Positions 34,555-43,500 of a DNA stretch of 64,000 bases are shown piece by piece. Made by a program: the position numbers and the translations under genes. The stretch's first letter is position 1. Each line of letters starts with the position of its first letter. The notes under the pieces were generated by a model. It was not told the DNA's origin. It was given only the letters and a program-made list of their open reading frames with translations, and ran no database searches. Source of the DNA: Pseudomonas benzenivorans (GTDB lineage: Bacteria; Pseudomonadota; Gammaproteobacteria; Pseudomonadales; Pseudomonadaceae); NCBI RefSeq assembly GCF_033547155.1, contig NZ_CP137892.1:2976001-3040000 (forward strand), read 5' to 3'.

Positions 34555-36027
34555 CTATGCCCGACGCAGGGCGTTGAGCGCCTGCAGGGCACTCTGGTGC
34601 CCCGAGCGCACGGCTCCGTCCATGTAACCGGCCCAGATGTCGGCGGTCTCGGTACCGGACCAGATCAGCTTGCCGCACGGGGGACGCAGGGCCTCGCCAT
34701 GGGTGGTCCAGAAACCCGGCGGGATAGCCGAGACGCAGGTGATCGACCAAGGGTCGTCGCGCCCCCAGTCCTGGTCGTGGTAGGCCACCGGCTGCAGCGC
34801 TTGGTCGCCCCAGGCGCGCGCGTAGAGCTCCATGAGCGTCTGCTTCGCCGTTGCGGGATCGGAGGGCAGGTTGGCGTTGGAGACGAAGGCGTTGATGATG
34901 CCCACCTCGCCATTGGGCGGCGAATTGTCCCAGGCCCAGATGACCGGCCCACCCAGCATCATGATGTGGCCATTGAGGCCCTTGTCGCGCCAGAACGGGC
35001 GGGCATACACCATGGCCGTCTTGCGCGCTGGAGAGTGGGCGGGCCAGGCGCGCTGCAGGGCGGCGCGGGCCGGCGGCAGAGGCGGCTCGAACTGCACCTG
35101 ATTGCACAGCGCGGGGTGGATGGCCACGATCACCTGACGCGCGCGCACCGGTCCCTGATCGGTATGCAGGGTGACGACCTCGCCGTCCCAGCCGGAAATC
35201 TTGCGCACCGGGCATGCCAGCCGCACCTTGTCGCCCAGCTGCTCGGCCATCTTGGTGCTGAGAATCTGCGAGCCGCCGACGAATCGGGTGCCCTGGGCGC
35301 TGTCCTTGATTGAGTCGAGTTTCTCGTAGTCGCAGCTGGCCGAGTTGATCATCGACAGGAAATGCAGCAGCCCCATCTTGGCCGGGGTGACGCCGCCGGT
35401 AAGGGTCATGCTGGCGTCCCAACCCGGCTGTTCCTCGGGCTTGATGTTCTGCTTGGCCAGCCAGTCGCCGACCGAAAGCTGGTCCAGCTCGGCGGCCTTC
35501 GGCGATTTCCAGGGCGCGCCCGAAGGTACATCGCGGGAAAGCTCGCTCAGCTTGTGCGCGACCTTCATGTCGGTGCCGAAGGTGCCCTCGAGATCGATCT
35601 CGAGGCGACCGTCGCCGCCGAGAATGACCGTGCTGCCTTGGTAGTACTGCGGGAAGGTGCCTACCTCCAGCTGGCGCGCGAGGTCTTCCACGGCGGTCTG
35701 GCCAGGCCCGATCCACTGGCCACCGACCTCGGAGACATGCCCGCCCTCAACCTCGAAGTTGAGGGTGCGCCCGCCGACACGGTTCCTGGCTTCCAGCACG
35801 ACGAAGGACTCGCTGCCCGCCAGCAGCAAATCGCGGGCAGCGGTCAGGCCAGCCAGGCCGCTGCCGATGATGGCCACATCGATCACACCATTCGCCTGCT
35901 CTTCGCTGGCGTTGGCCAGCCCCATTTTCAGGCCGAGGCCTCCCACGGCTGCCGTGGCGCCGGCGAGTTTCAACAATTGCCTGCGCCTCGAATCGAGGCC
36001 GGCTTCAACGCTGGGCTTCTTGGACAT
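34555..36027 (-). CDS. Tat-exported flavin amine oxidase/dehydrogenase (MAO family), copy 2
   Basis: A 490-residue periplasmic flavoprotein with a textbook twin-arginine signal (SRRRQLLKLAGATAAVGG). FAD-binding motifs are IIGSGLAGLTAARDL, LEARNRVGGRT and the C-terminal SGTETADIWAGYMDGAV, with Y468 in the aromatic-cage position. It is clearly paralogous to copy 1 over its whole length. The following gene encodes a diheme cytochrome c, so electrons probably go to the respiratory chain rather than to O2. It lies seventh in the nine-gene operon with a CoA ligase, dehydrogenase and thiolase; the amine substrate is unknown. Confidence 0.9.
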   Translation of the reverse strand: MSKKPSVEAGLDSRRRQLLKLAGATAAVGGLGLKMGLANASEEQANGVIDVAIIGSGLAGLTAARDLLLAGSESFVVLEARNRVGGRTLNFEVEGGHVSEVGGQWIGPGQTAVEDLARQLEVGTFPQYYQGSTVILGGDGRLEIDLEGTFGTDMKVAHKLSELSRDVPSGAPWKSPKAAELDQLSVGDWLAKQNIKPEEQPGWDASMTLTGGVTPAKMGLLHFLSMINSASCDYEKLDSIKDSAQGTRFVGGSQILSTKMAEQLGDKVRLACPVRKISGWDGEVVTLHTDQGPVRARQVIVAIHPALCNQVQFEPPLPPARAALQRAWPAHSPARKTAMVYARPFWRDKGLNGHIMMLGGPVIWAWDNSPPNGEVGIINAFVSNANLPSDPATAKQTLMELYARAWGDQALQPVAYHDQDWGRDDPWSITCVSAIPPGFWTTHGEALRPPCGKLIWSGTETADIWAGYMDGAVRSGHQSALQALNALRRA

Positions 36028-36048
36028 ACTGAGCGCCTCTCGCAGTTG

Positions 36049-36771
36049 TTAGGAAAGTTGATCGGCCAGCCGCAACTTCGGCCCACGCAGCAATTGCGCG
36101 CCGAACATCAGCAGCCACAGGGGGAAGATCAGGACGACCACGACCAACAGCAGATTGGTCAGCACGGCCAGGCTCTGAAAAAAGCCGGAGACGAAGAACA
36201 GGCCGAAGCACCAGCCGACTATGCTCAACGGCCACAGGATGGATTTGCCCCAGCCGGCGTCCTTGAGCTGCTTGCCGACGATCAGGCCCCAGAACAGCAC
36301 GACGGGGCCCTCGCACCACCACAGCCCTTTTTGACTGGCGGTGGCGATGCTGGTCCAGGCGGCCTCGGCGGCAGCCTTGGCGGCTTCGCCGCCTTCGCCA
36401 TGCAGGCTGGCGAGGGGGTTGAGCACCGCCAACTGAAGGCTGGCGCCGGCCACCCCGAGGATGACGTAGACAACGATGGCCAAAACCGCCATGTCGCCCA
36501 GGACCCCTGCCCTGTCGCGGAAACTGGCCCAGAAGTAACCGCCGATGATCAGCAGCGGCAGATAGAAGCCGAGGACGTCCGCCAGCATCGACCAGCGGAA
36601 GAACTCACGCACCTGCGCCGAGGCGGTCAACATGTAGGTGCCTTGCAGGGACAGATTCATGTCGCCCTGGGTGACCACCAGCATGAACCCGACATTCAGA
36701 TAGGCGAAGATTCCACCCAGGATGGCGGCCCAGGCCGTTAGCTGCACGACCTCTCTCGAGTTGGCATTCAT
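36049..36771 (-). CDS. Uncharacterised integral membrane protein
   Basis: A 240-residue protein with about seven hydrophobic segments (LTAWAAILGGIFAYLNVGFM, FYLPLLIIGGYFWASF, VVLFWGLIVGKQL, LLLVVVVLIFPLWLLMFG). I do not recognise a family with confidence. It lies between the FAD oxidase and amine oxidase genes of the operon (gaps of 42 and 21 bp). A transport role for the amine or its product is possible but unproven. ATG 36771 follows a GGAAG ribosome-binding site. Confidence 0.75.
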   Translation of the reverse strand: MNANSREVVQLTAWAAILGGIFAYLNVGFMLVVTQGDMNLSLQGTYMLTASAQVREFFRWSMLADVLGFYLPLLIIGGYFWASFRDRAGVLGDMAVLAIVVYVILGVAGASLQLAVLNPLASLHGEGGEAAKAAAEAAWTSIATASQKGLWWCEGPVVLFWGLIVGKQLKDAGWGKSILWPLSIVGWCFGLFFVSGFFQSLAVLTNLLLVVVVLIFPLWLLMFGAQLLRGPKLRLADQLS

Positions 36772-36813
36772 AGATTCAGCTTCCAAAGAAATGATCGAAG
36801 TTGGCCGCCAGGC

Positions 36814-38184
36814 TCAATACCCGGCGGCGCGCCGCGCCCTGCTGTTGGTCCAGCCGTCCATCCGGTTCGCCGCCCCGAGGGCGAGCTTGACGGCGCACCA
36901 CTGCAGGGGTTCGGGCAGCGTTGACGGCGTCTTGTGGCGCAACGCAGCCAGCAGCGGATGCTCGATGCCACCAATCCGTTCGGCGAGCAGCTGCCCCATC
37001 AGCGATTGGGTGGCGACGCCATGCCCCGAACAGCCGGCGGTATAGAGCACGTTGTCGTGAGCACCGGTTTCGCCAACCACCGGCAAGGCGTCGTAGGCCA
37101 TGCTGACGTAGCCGCTCCAGGTCGAGCGAATGCCCAGCCCGCGCAGGGTGGGAAAGCGCTCGTTCAGCGCCGCAGCCAGGGCGCGATAAGCGGCCAGGTC
37201 AGGCTCGTTCGGCGTCTGCCCGCCATAGGCATAGTCGAGTCGCTTGGTGGTGATCACCAGCGAGTTGCGGGCCGTCAGACGGTGGCTCTCCATCGTCCAG
37301 TGCGCGGTGATCAGGCCTTCCCTCCCCTGCCAGCCCAGCGTCGCCAGCTGCGCCGGGGAAAGCGGCTCGGTCTCGATCGCCGAGACGCGCAGCGGCACAA
37401 CCTTGTCCTTGAGCAGACCGAGCTGCGGGGTATAGGCGTTGGTGGCGAGCACCAGAAATGGCGCGCTGGCGAAGCCGCGCCGGGTCATGCAGCGGATGGT
37501 CTGCCCTGCGCTGTAGGACAGCAGCGGCGTGTTCTCGTACAGCTGCACGCCGGCCTCAAGCGCCGCGCGGCGCAGCCCCAGCACATACTTGCCGGGGTCC
37601 AGGGTGCCGCCGTGTTGCTGGGCATAGCCGAACAGAAACGCCGGCGGTATCCCGCGCGCGCGCATCTCGGCAGCGTCCAGGAACTGCGTCCGGGAGCCGA
37701 GTTCGAGACCGAGCTGCATGGCCTTGCGTAGTTTCCTCTCCTGCGAGGGATGCACCGCTACGCGGATATTGCCCGAGCGGTTGTAGTCGCAGTCGATGCC
37801 AAGCTCGTCGAGCCTGCGCTCCACGTAGCTGACGCCTTCGTCGTAGAAGCTGACGATCTTCCTCGCCTGCTCGATGCCGACACGCTTGAGGAAGAATTCG
37901 AATTCGATGCCCAGGCTGCCGCCGAGGTAGCCGGCATTGCGCCCACTGGCACCGAACCCGGCAAACTCCTGCTCGAGCACGATCACCTTGGCGCCGAGAG
38001 CCGTCAGCTCCAACGCGGTGGACAGGCCGGCGAAGCCGGCACCGACCACGATCACGTCGGCGCTGACAGCGCCCTCCAGCTCTGGCTGCAGGTCGGCCGG
38101 CTTTTCCAGCCACCCGCCGTGGCGACGAAATTGCCCGACTTCACTGCTGGTCCCGTTTTTCGTGCCGCGACGGAATGCTGACAT
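36814..38184 (-). CDS. FAD-dependent oxidoreductase, gamma-glutamylputrescine oxidase (PuuB/OrdL)-like
   Basis: A 456-residue cytoplasmic flavoprotein of the DAO family. After about 40 residues comes the FAD motif VIVVGAGFAGLSTALEL, then LEQEFAGFGASGRNAGYLGG, the signature shared with PuuB and OrdL. The C-terminal part has RSTWSGYVSMAYDALPVVG and YTAGCSGHGVATQSLMGQLLAE. PuuB oxidises an N-acylated diamine, so this enzyme may handle an amine or amino-acid-like intermediate inside the cell, whereas the MAO-type enzyme works outside. It starts 11 bp after the thiolase gene. Confidence 0.85.
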   Translation of the reverse strand: MSAFRRGTKNGTSSEVGQFRRHGGWLEKPADLQPELEGAVSADVIVVGAGFAGLSTALELTALGAKVIVLEQEFAGFGASGRNAGYLGGSLGIEFEFFLKRVGIEQARKIVSFYDEGVSYVERRLDELGIDCDYNRSGNIRVAVHPSQERKLRKAMQLGLELGSRTQFLDAAEMRARGIPPAFLFGYAQQHGGTLDPGKYVLGLRRAALEAGVQLYENTPLLSYSAGQTIRCMTRRGFASAPFLVLATNAYTPQLGLLKDKVVPLRVSAIETEPLSPAQLATLGWQGREGLITAHWTMESHRLTARNSLVITTKRLDYAYGGQTPNEPDLAAYRALAAALNERFPTLRGLGIRSTWSGYVSMAYDALPVVGETGAHDNVLYTAGCSGHGVATQSLMGQLLAERIGGIEHPLLAALRHKTPSTLPEPLQWCAVKLALGAANRMDGWTNSRARRAAGY

Positions 38185-38195
38185 GGCAGGCGCTC

Positions 38196-39434
38196 CTATC
38201 GGCTCAGAATGTGAACGGCCACGGCGCCTTCCTCGACGCCGATCAGGCCACCGCCGTTTTCCTGGATCGCATGACGCGCGCCCTCGACCTGGCGGGCGCC
38301 GGCTTCGCCGCGCAGCTGGGTGGTCAGCTCGAAGAGCTGGCCAATCCCAGTCGCGCCGAGCGGATGGCCCTTGGACTCCAGGCCGCCGGAGGGGTTGATC
38401 GGAATCCGCCCGCCCACGGTGAAATCGCCGCGCTCGGCGCATACGCCGCCCAGCCCCATCGGTGCCAGGCCGAGGTTTTCCGCCTGGATGATCTCGCCCA
38501 TGGCGGAAGCGTCGTGGACCTCGGCGACATGCATGTCCTGCGGGCCGAGGCCGGCGGTCTCGTAGGCCTGCAGCGCGGCCAGATGGCTGACGTGCTTGTC
38601 CGTCTCATCCATGCTGCGCAGGGTGAAGCTGCGGATCACGCTGGCGGCGATGCGCACGCAGCGTTTGGGGTCGGCGCCGATGCGCTTGAGGCCCGCCTCG
38701 GTGCAGATGATCGCGGCGGCGGCGCCGTCGGTCATGGGGGCGCACATCGGCAGGGTGATCGGATAGGTGATCGGCGGCGCCGCCAGCACTTCCTCGATGG
38801 TGAAGGGCTTGCGGAACTGCGAGTAGGGGTTGTGCACCGAGTGGTTGTGGTTCTTCGCGCACACCGCCGCGATCTGCCGCTGGGTGGTGCCGTAGGTCTT
38901 CATGTGCCAGCGGCAGAAGCCGGCATAGATGGACATGAAGCGGCTGTACGGGCGATCGGACTCCGAGCCGGGCGGCGGCACTACCCCATCGCCCATCTTC
39001 GACAGGGTGGCGAAGTTCTCCTCGGCGCGGGCGACGTCCCAACCGGCCTCGAACAGGGCGAAGGACTTCGCCTTGTCGGCTACCACCATCTTCTCGCAGC
39101 CCAGGGCCAGCGCCACATCGGTGGCGCCGGCACGCAGGCTCTGCACCGCCAGATGCACCGCGGTGCTGCCCGAAGCGCAGGCGTTCTCGACGTTGTAGGC
39201 CGGCACCCCTTCGATGCCGATCTTGCTCATCACCACCTGCCCCGGAATGGACAGCTGGCCCTGCAGCGCGCCGTTGGTGATACCGGCGTAGAACACCGCG
39301 CCGATATCGGCGCGCTGGGCGCCGGCATCCGCCAGCGCGCCGTTGAGCGCCTCCAGGGCCAGGTCCTGGAGGCTGCGATCCGGATGACGGCCGAACTCGG
39401 TCATCGCAATGCCGGCAATATAGATGGGTTCCAT
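38196..39434 (-). CDS. SCP2-type thiolase (lipid-transfer/acetyl-CoA acetyltransferase-like)
   Basis: A 412-residue thiolase-fold enzyme of the SCP2/lipid-transfer branch. The nucleophile is C86 in NACASGS. The usual NEAF motif of bacterial thiolases is replaced by EVHDASAMGE, and the GHPLGATG motif is present. This branch cleaves branched or bulky 3-ketoacyl-CoAs, as in steroid side-chain breakdown, and some members act with a partner as aldolases. The gene lies between the CoA ligase and FAD oxidase genes, 17 bp after the ligase. GAGGAG precedes the ATG. Confidence 0.87.
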   Translation of the reverse strand: MEPIYIAGIAMTEFGRHPDRSLQDLALEALNGALADAGAQRADIGAVFYAGITNGALQGQLSIPGQVVMSKIGIEGVPAYNVENACASGSTAVHLAVQSLRAGATDVALALGCEKMVVADKAKSFALFEAGWDVARAEENFATLSKMGDGVVPPPGSESDRPYSRFMSIYAGFCRWHMKTYGTTQRQIAAVCAKNHNHSVHNPYSQFRKPFTIEEVLAAPPITYPITLPMCAPMTDGAAAAIICTEAGLKRIGADPKRCVRIAASVIRSFTLRSMDETDKHVSHLAALQAYETAGLGPQDMHVAEVHDASAMGEIIQAENLGLAPMGLGGVCAERGDFTVGGRIPINPSGGLESKGHPLGATGIGQLFELTTQLRGEAGARQVEGARHAIQENGGGLIGVEEGAVAVHILSR

Positions 39435-39451
39435 CAGGAGACTCCTCGACT

Positions 39452-41011
39452 TCAGATCTGCCGGCTGGCGCCTTGCCAGTAGCGGGCACGCAGGTCCTTC
39501 TTCAGCACCTTGCCCACCGGGCTGCGCGGCAGGGACTCGACGATGTCGATCGACTTCGGCGCCTTCACCGAGCCGAGCTTGTCTTTGCACAGGGCAATCA
39601 GCGCTTCGGCGTCGATACTCTGGCCCTCGTTGAGCTCGATGACCGCCTTGACCGCCTCGCCCCACTTCTCGTCCGGTACGCCGATCACCGCGCAATCGCG
39701 CACCGCGGGATGGCCCCAGAGCACCTGCTCGACCTCGCTCGGATAGACGTTGAAGCCGCCCGAGATGATCATGTCCTTCTTGCGGTCGGTGATGTGCAGG
39801 TAGCCATCGGCATCGAGGTGGCCGATATCGCCGGTGTGCAGCCAGCCGTCGATGATGGTCTCCGCGGTCTTCTGCGGCTCCTTGTAGTAGCCCTTCATGA
39901 TCAGGTCGCCGCGCACGCAGATCTCGCCGGTTTCGCCCTGGGCGAGGATCTGGTTGTCGTCGTTCATGATCTCGACGCGAATCAGCGGATTGGGCCGGCC
40001 GACGGAGGACAGCCGCTCATCGCTGGCCACTTCGCCGTCGACGAAATGCTCGCCGGGTGGCAGATGGGCGATGGCGCCCGGCGCCTCGGTCTGACCGTAG
40101 CCTTCCATCATCACCGGACCGAACACCTCGATCGCCTGACGCAGCTTGTCCACCGACATCGGCGCGGCGCCGTAGAGGAAGTAGCGCAACGAGGAGAAGT
40201 CGACTTTCTTGTTCAGGTCCGGAATGTCCAGCAGCCGGTAAATCACGGTCGGCGGCAGGAAGAACTCGGTCACCCCATAGGTGGGAATGGCCGCCAGCAG
40301 CAGTTGGGGCTCCGGCTTGGTGATCACCACGACGGTGCCGCCCCTGGCCGTGCAAGGCATGGACAGCATGCCGGCGGTGTGGGTCATGGGCGCCGCCGCC
40401 AAATTCACCGGCCGGGCACCCGCCGGATACGGCGTATTGATCATGAAGTGGGCGAAGCTGGTCTGCACGCTGCGATGGGTGTTCATCACACCCTTGGGCA
40501 GGCCCGTAGTACCGCCGGTGGGGCCGAGCCAGATCACGTCGTCCGGATCGACGGCGACCCGCGGATCGGTGGCCGTCTGTTCCGCCACGAAGCTTTCCAA
40601 CGACTCGGCACCCTCCACCTCGCCGTCGATGCAGATCCACTCACGGATCTTCGGCAACTGCGGCCGCAGCGCGGCGACGGTCTCGGCGAACTCGCGCTGG
40701 TAGAACAGCACCTCGCAGTCGAAGGCATCCAGCACATGGCGGTTTTCCTCGGGCGCGTTGCGCGCGCCCACCGGAATCCAGCACATATTGGCGCGCCACA
40801 GGCCCAGGGCGCAGAGCCAGGCCGTCACGTCGTTGGCCGCCCAGACCGCACCCTTCATCCCGGACGAATAGCCACTCGCCAGCAACGCGTTGGCGATGCG
40901 GCAGGACATCTCGCCCGCTTCGGTAAAGGACGTGACCTGACCGTCCTGGATATAGGCCGCGCCGTGCGGATTGAGCCGCCAGCCACGGTCGAAGAAATCG
41001 ATGATTGCCAT
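39452..41011 (-). CDS. Acyl-CoA synthetase (AMP-forming)
   Basis: A 519-residue ANL-superfamily ligase that activates a carboxylic acid with ATP and CoA. Motifs: P-loop-like GPTGGTTGLPKGVMNTH, adenine-binding YGQTE (in MEGYGQTEAPG), HTGDIGHLD, hinge TDRKKDMIISGGFNVYP and the catalytic Lys in LPRSPVGKVLKKDLR. The substrate is not evident; the operon suggests an acid formed from an amine through an aldehyde, or a bulky lipid-like acid. The start at 41011 is 10 bp after the preceding gene. Confidence 0.92.
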   Translation of the reverse strand: MAIIDFFDRGWRLNPHGAAYIQDGQVTSFTEAGEMSCRIANALLASGYSSGMKGAVWAANDVTAWLCALGLWRANMCWIPVGARNAPEENRHVLDAFDCEVLFYQREFAETVAALRPQLPKIREWICIDGEVEGAESLESFVAEQTATDPRVAVDPDDVIWLGPTGGTTGLPKGVMNTHRSVQTSFAHFMINTPYPAGARPVNLAAAPMTHTAGMLSMPCTARGGTVVVITKPEPQLLLAAIPTYGVTEFFLPPTVIYRLLDIPDLNKKVDFSSLRYFLYGAAPMSVDKLRQAIEVFGPVMMEGYGQTEAPGAIAHLPPGEHFVDGEVASDERLSSVGRPNPLIRVEIMNDDNQILAQGETGEICVRGDLIMKGYYKEPQKTAETIIDGWLHTGDIGHLDADGYLHITDRKKDMIISGGFNVYPSEVEQVLWGHPAVRDCAVIGVPDEKWGEAVKAVIELNEGQSIDAEALIALCKDKLGSVKAPKSIDIVESLPRSPVGKVLKKDLRARYWQGASRQI

Positions 41012-41021
41012 TGTCGTCACT

Positions 41022-42155
41022 TCACAGCTGGGTGATGGTTGCGCGCGCCAGGCCACGCTGCTCGAGGAAGCCGAGCATGTAGCGGTGGCCGAAGGCCTTG
41101 GACGACGAGGCGAAGCCCACCTTGGCGGTGTCGTTGTCCAGCAACCTGGCCGCCGCCGCGGCATGCAGGGCACCGGTGGCGATGTAGGGGGTGATGCCGT
41201 GCACGGTGGCACGCACCGACGCCAGCTGGCCACGGCCGATGGCGAAATCCACGGTGCGCTGCAGGGTGCTGCGCTCGCGCGGCGGCATGCTCGGCGTGGT
41301 CGAATCCACCAGGTTCTGAATCACCGCGTCCTGCTGCTCCTTGGGCAGGTGCTTGTACTCGGCCTCCCACTTCTGCCCCAGGCCGTGGACCATCTTCATC
41401 ACCGGGTTGTCGTAGAAGCCGACGCAGGACATGCAGCTGCGCACGCGGCCGTCGTTCTGGAAGTAGATCGGCAGCGAGGTGCCGCCCCAGGGCAGGCAGA
41501 AAACCGACTCAAGCAGGCTGGGGCATACGACGTTGAAGCTGCTGTTGGGCGCGTAGGGAATCAGCTCCTTCTCCCACAGGTAGGCACCCGGGTGGCGGAA
41601 GCCTTCGAAGATGGTGGCGGTGGAGCCCACGGTCACGCCGGCGGCGCCGACACGCGGACCACGGGTCAGGGTCGCGGTTTCCAACGAGTCGACTCCGGGG
41701 GTTTCCAGGGCCAGCTCGGCGGCGATCTCGGCGTAGGTGTACATATAGGACAGCGACGGCGACAGCAGCAGGCCGGCCTGGCGATAGAGCTCGCCGAACT
41801 GGTCGCGCAGGGCACGAATGTGCTCCTGCTCACCGGCCGGATCCAGGTAGTGGCAGCCGGCTTTCAGCGCGGCCTCGGCGGTGGTCAGTCCGAAATTGAC
41901 GAACGGGCCGACGGTGTTGCAGACGACCTTCGCGCCCTTGAACACGGCGGTCAGGGCCTCGACCTCGTGCGGACACTCGATGATCTCGTAGGTGGCCGTT
42001 TCCAGGCCGACGACGCGCTGCGCCATCATTTCCTTGGCCCGCCCGGCGTTGCGCGCCACGGCCGTGAAGGGGATTCTCTGGTCGATCAGCCAGTCCATGG
42101 TCAGCATGCCGGTGTAGCCACTGGCGCCATAGACAACGACAGGATATTTGGCCAT
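41022..42155 (-). CDS. Saccharopine dehydrogenase-like NAD(P)-binding protein (DUF5938 type)
   Basis: A 377-residue protein with an N-terminal Rossmann fold (VVVYGASGYTGMLTMDWL) and a C-terminal part of the saccharopine-dehydrogenase-like family (VCNTVGPFVNFG, AGCHYLDPAGEQEH). Such proteins include trans-acting enoyl reductases and enzymes of C-N bond chemistry. An oxidoreductase role on an acyl-CoA or imine intermediate is plausible, but the reaction is unknown. It is second in the operon, 51 bp after the acyl-CoA dehydrogenase. Confidence 0.82.
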   Translation of the reverse strand: MAKYPVVVYGASGYTGMLTMDWLIDQRIPFTAVARNAGRAKEMMAQRVVGLETATYEIIECPHEVEALTAVFKGAKVVCNTVGPFVNFGLTTAEAALKAGCHYLDPAGEQEHIRALRDQFGELYRQAGLLLSPSLSYMYTYAEIAAELALETPGVDSLETATLTRGPRVGAAGVTVGSTATIFEGFRHPGAYLWEKELIPYAPNSSFNVVCPSLLESVFCLPWGGTSLPIYFQNDGRVRSCMSCVGFYDNPVMKMVHGLGQKWEAEYKHLPKEQQDAVIQNLVDSTTPSMPPRERSTLQRTVDFAIGRGQLASVRATVHGITPYIATGALHAAAAARLLDNDTAKVGFASSSKAFGHRYMLGFLEQRGLARATITQL

Positions 42156-42206
42156 TTCGAGTACCTCGTTTTGTTCTTGGATGAAGGTTCTGGTGGAGCG
42201 GGTGGA

Positions 42207-43490
42207 TCAGTTCTGCGCCCAGCCCTCGGCATAGAGCTGCTGCGCCAGCAGCCCCAGGCGCATGGTCAGGATGCGGTTCTCGCCGTCTTCGATCAGCGCC
42301 GACTGGGTGTCACGCAGCAGCTTCTCGATCGGGTATTCGAGGGTGGTACCGTTGCCGCCGAACAGGCGGAAGGCCTCCTGGACCACCGCCAGCGCCTCCT
42401 CGGTGACCGTGACCTTGGCCGAGGCGGTGGCATAGGGATGGGTCTGCGGCGACAGGCGCGCGAAGCTCAGCGAACGGCGGGCGACGGCGCGGGCGGTCTC
42501 GACGCGGCGCAGCATCTCGCCCAGGCGCAGGCGGGTCATCTGGTGGTCGATCAGCATGCGGCCACCCTGGCGGCGCTCATGGCAGTACTGCAGCGCCAGC
42601 TCGAAGGCGGCCCGGGCGACGCCGGTGAAGACCTGGCTCATGTGCGTGCCGGCATAGGACCAGGAGGAGCTGACGGCCCCGTAGTAGCCGTCCTTCTCGG
42701 CGATGGCGAAGCGCCGCGGCACGCGCACGTTGTCGAAGTAGATTTCGCCCTGGGGCAGCGAGCGCTGGCCGATCTTCTCCAGCGGCTTGCCCTTGGAGAC
42801 ACCCTTGATATCCAGCGGCACTATCACCGCGATACCGTTGGGCAGACCATCCTTGCCGTAGAAACCGTCGCCGTAGTCGGCGCACATCAGACCGAAGGCC
42901 ACCTGCGCCACCGCGCCATTGGACACCCAGGCCGAGCTCTGGCCATTGATGATGATCTCGTCGCCGACCACCTTGGCGGTCAGGTTGCCGATATTGGCCG
43001 GGGTGCCCGCCGGCCAGTCGCGGGCGATATCCAGCAGCTGGTTGTCGCTGCCGCGATCGGGCTGGGTGGCCATCCAGCAGCCGATCCGGCCCTGGCACAG
43101 TTCCACCAGCTCGGCGTTGCCGGCGGCTACCGCCATCTGCAGCGGGAAGCCGGCGCAACCCAGGGACACGCCGAGCCCGGAATCGCCCCAGCCCATCTCC
43201 TCGCCGATCATCGACTCGATGCGCACCGCCATCTCCGGCGGTAGCTCCGCCAACAGCGCCGGATCCAACCCCAGCTTGGCGAACTCAGCGAACAGCGAGT
43301 AGTACGGCGATCCCGGCGCGGCGACCTGCTCGGCGCTCATCCGGTCCAGTTCACGCCCCAGCGGACGCAACACTTCCTTGGCGAAGCGGTGCACCGAGGC
43401 CTGGATGGCCGCCTCTTCCTCGGTCAGCGGGGTTTCGAAGCCGGACAGCCCGGCAGCCGGCAGAGTCAGGGTGGGCTTGAGGGTAATCAT
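42207..43490 (-). CDS. Acyl-CoA dehydrogenase with Asp at the catalytic-base position
   Basis: A 427-residue flavoprotein of the acyl-CoA dehydrogenase family, with IGCWMATQPDRGSDNQ, a FAD-binding FRLFGGNGTTLEYPIEKLLRD segment and a helical C terminus. In most members the catalytic Glu lies in a Y-E-G-T motif. Here the matching segment is IEDGENRI, with D402 at the Glu position, so activity or substrate class may differ. It is the first gene of the nine-gene operon, downstream of the shared operator. ATG 43490 follows AGGAGGT by 7 bases and is preferred to a GTG three codons upstream. Confidence 0.88.
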   Translation of the reverse strand: MITLKPTLTLPAAGLSGFETPLTEEEAAIQASVHRFAKEVLRPLGRELDRMSAEQVAAPGSPYYSLFAEFAKLGLDPALLAELPPEMAVRIESMIGEEMGWGDSGLGVSLGCAGFPLQMAVAAGNAELVELCQGRIGCWMATQPDRGSDNQLLDIARDWPAGTPANIGNLTAKVVGDEIIINGQSSAWVSNGAVAQVAFGLMCADYGDGFYGKDGLPNGIAVIVPLDIKGVSKGKPLEKIGQRSLPQGEIYFDNVRVPRRFAIAEKDGYYGAVSSSWSYAGTHMSQVFTGVARAAFELALQYCHERRQGGRMLIDHQMTRLRLGEMLRRVETARAVARRSLSFARLSPQTHPYATASAKVTVTEEALAVVQEAFRLFGGNGTTLEYPIEKLLRDTQSALIEDGENRILTMRLGLLAQQLYAEGWAQN

Positions 43491-43500
43491 CTGACGCACC

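Noticed and set aside
40971-43244. A 757-codon plus-strand open frame opposite the CoA ligase, saccharopine-dehydrogenase-like and acyl-CoA dehydrogenase genes
   Set aside because: It spans three real genes on the other strand and has antisense-like composition.
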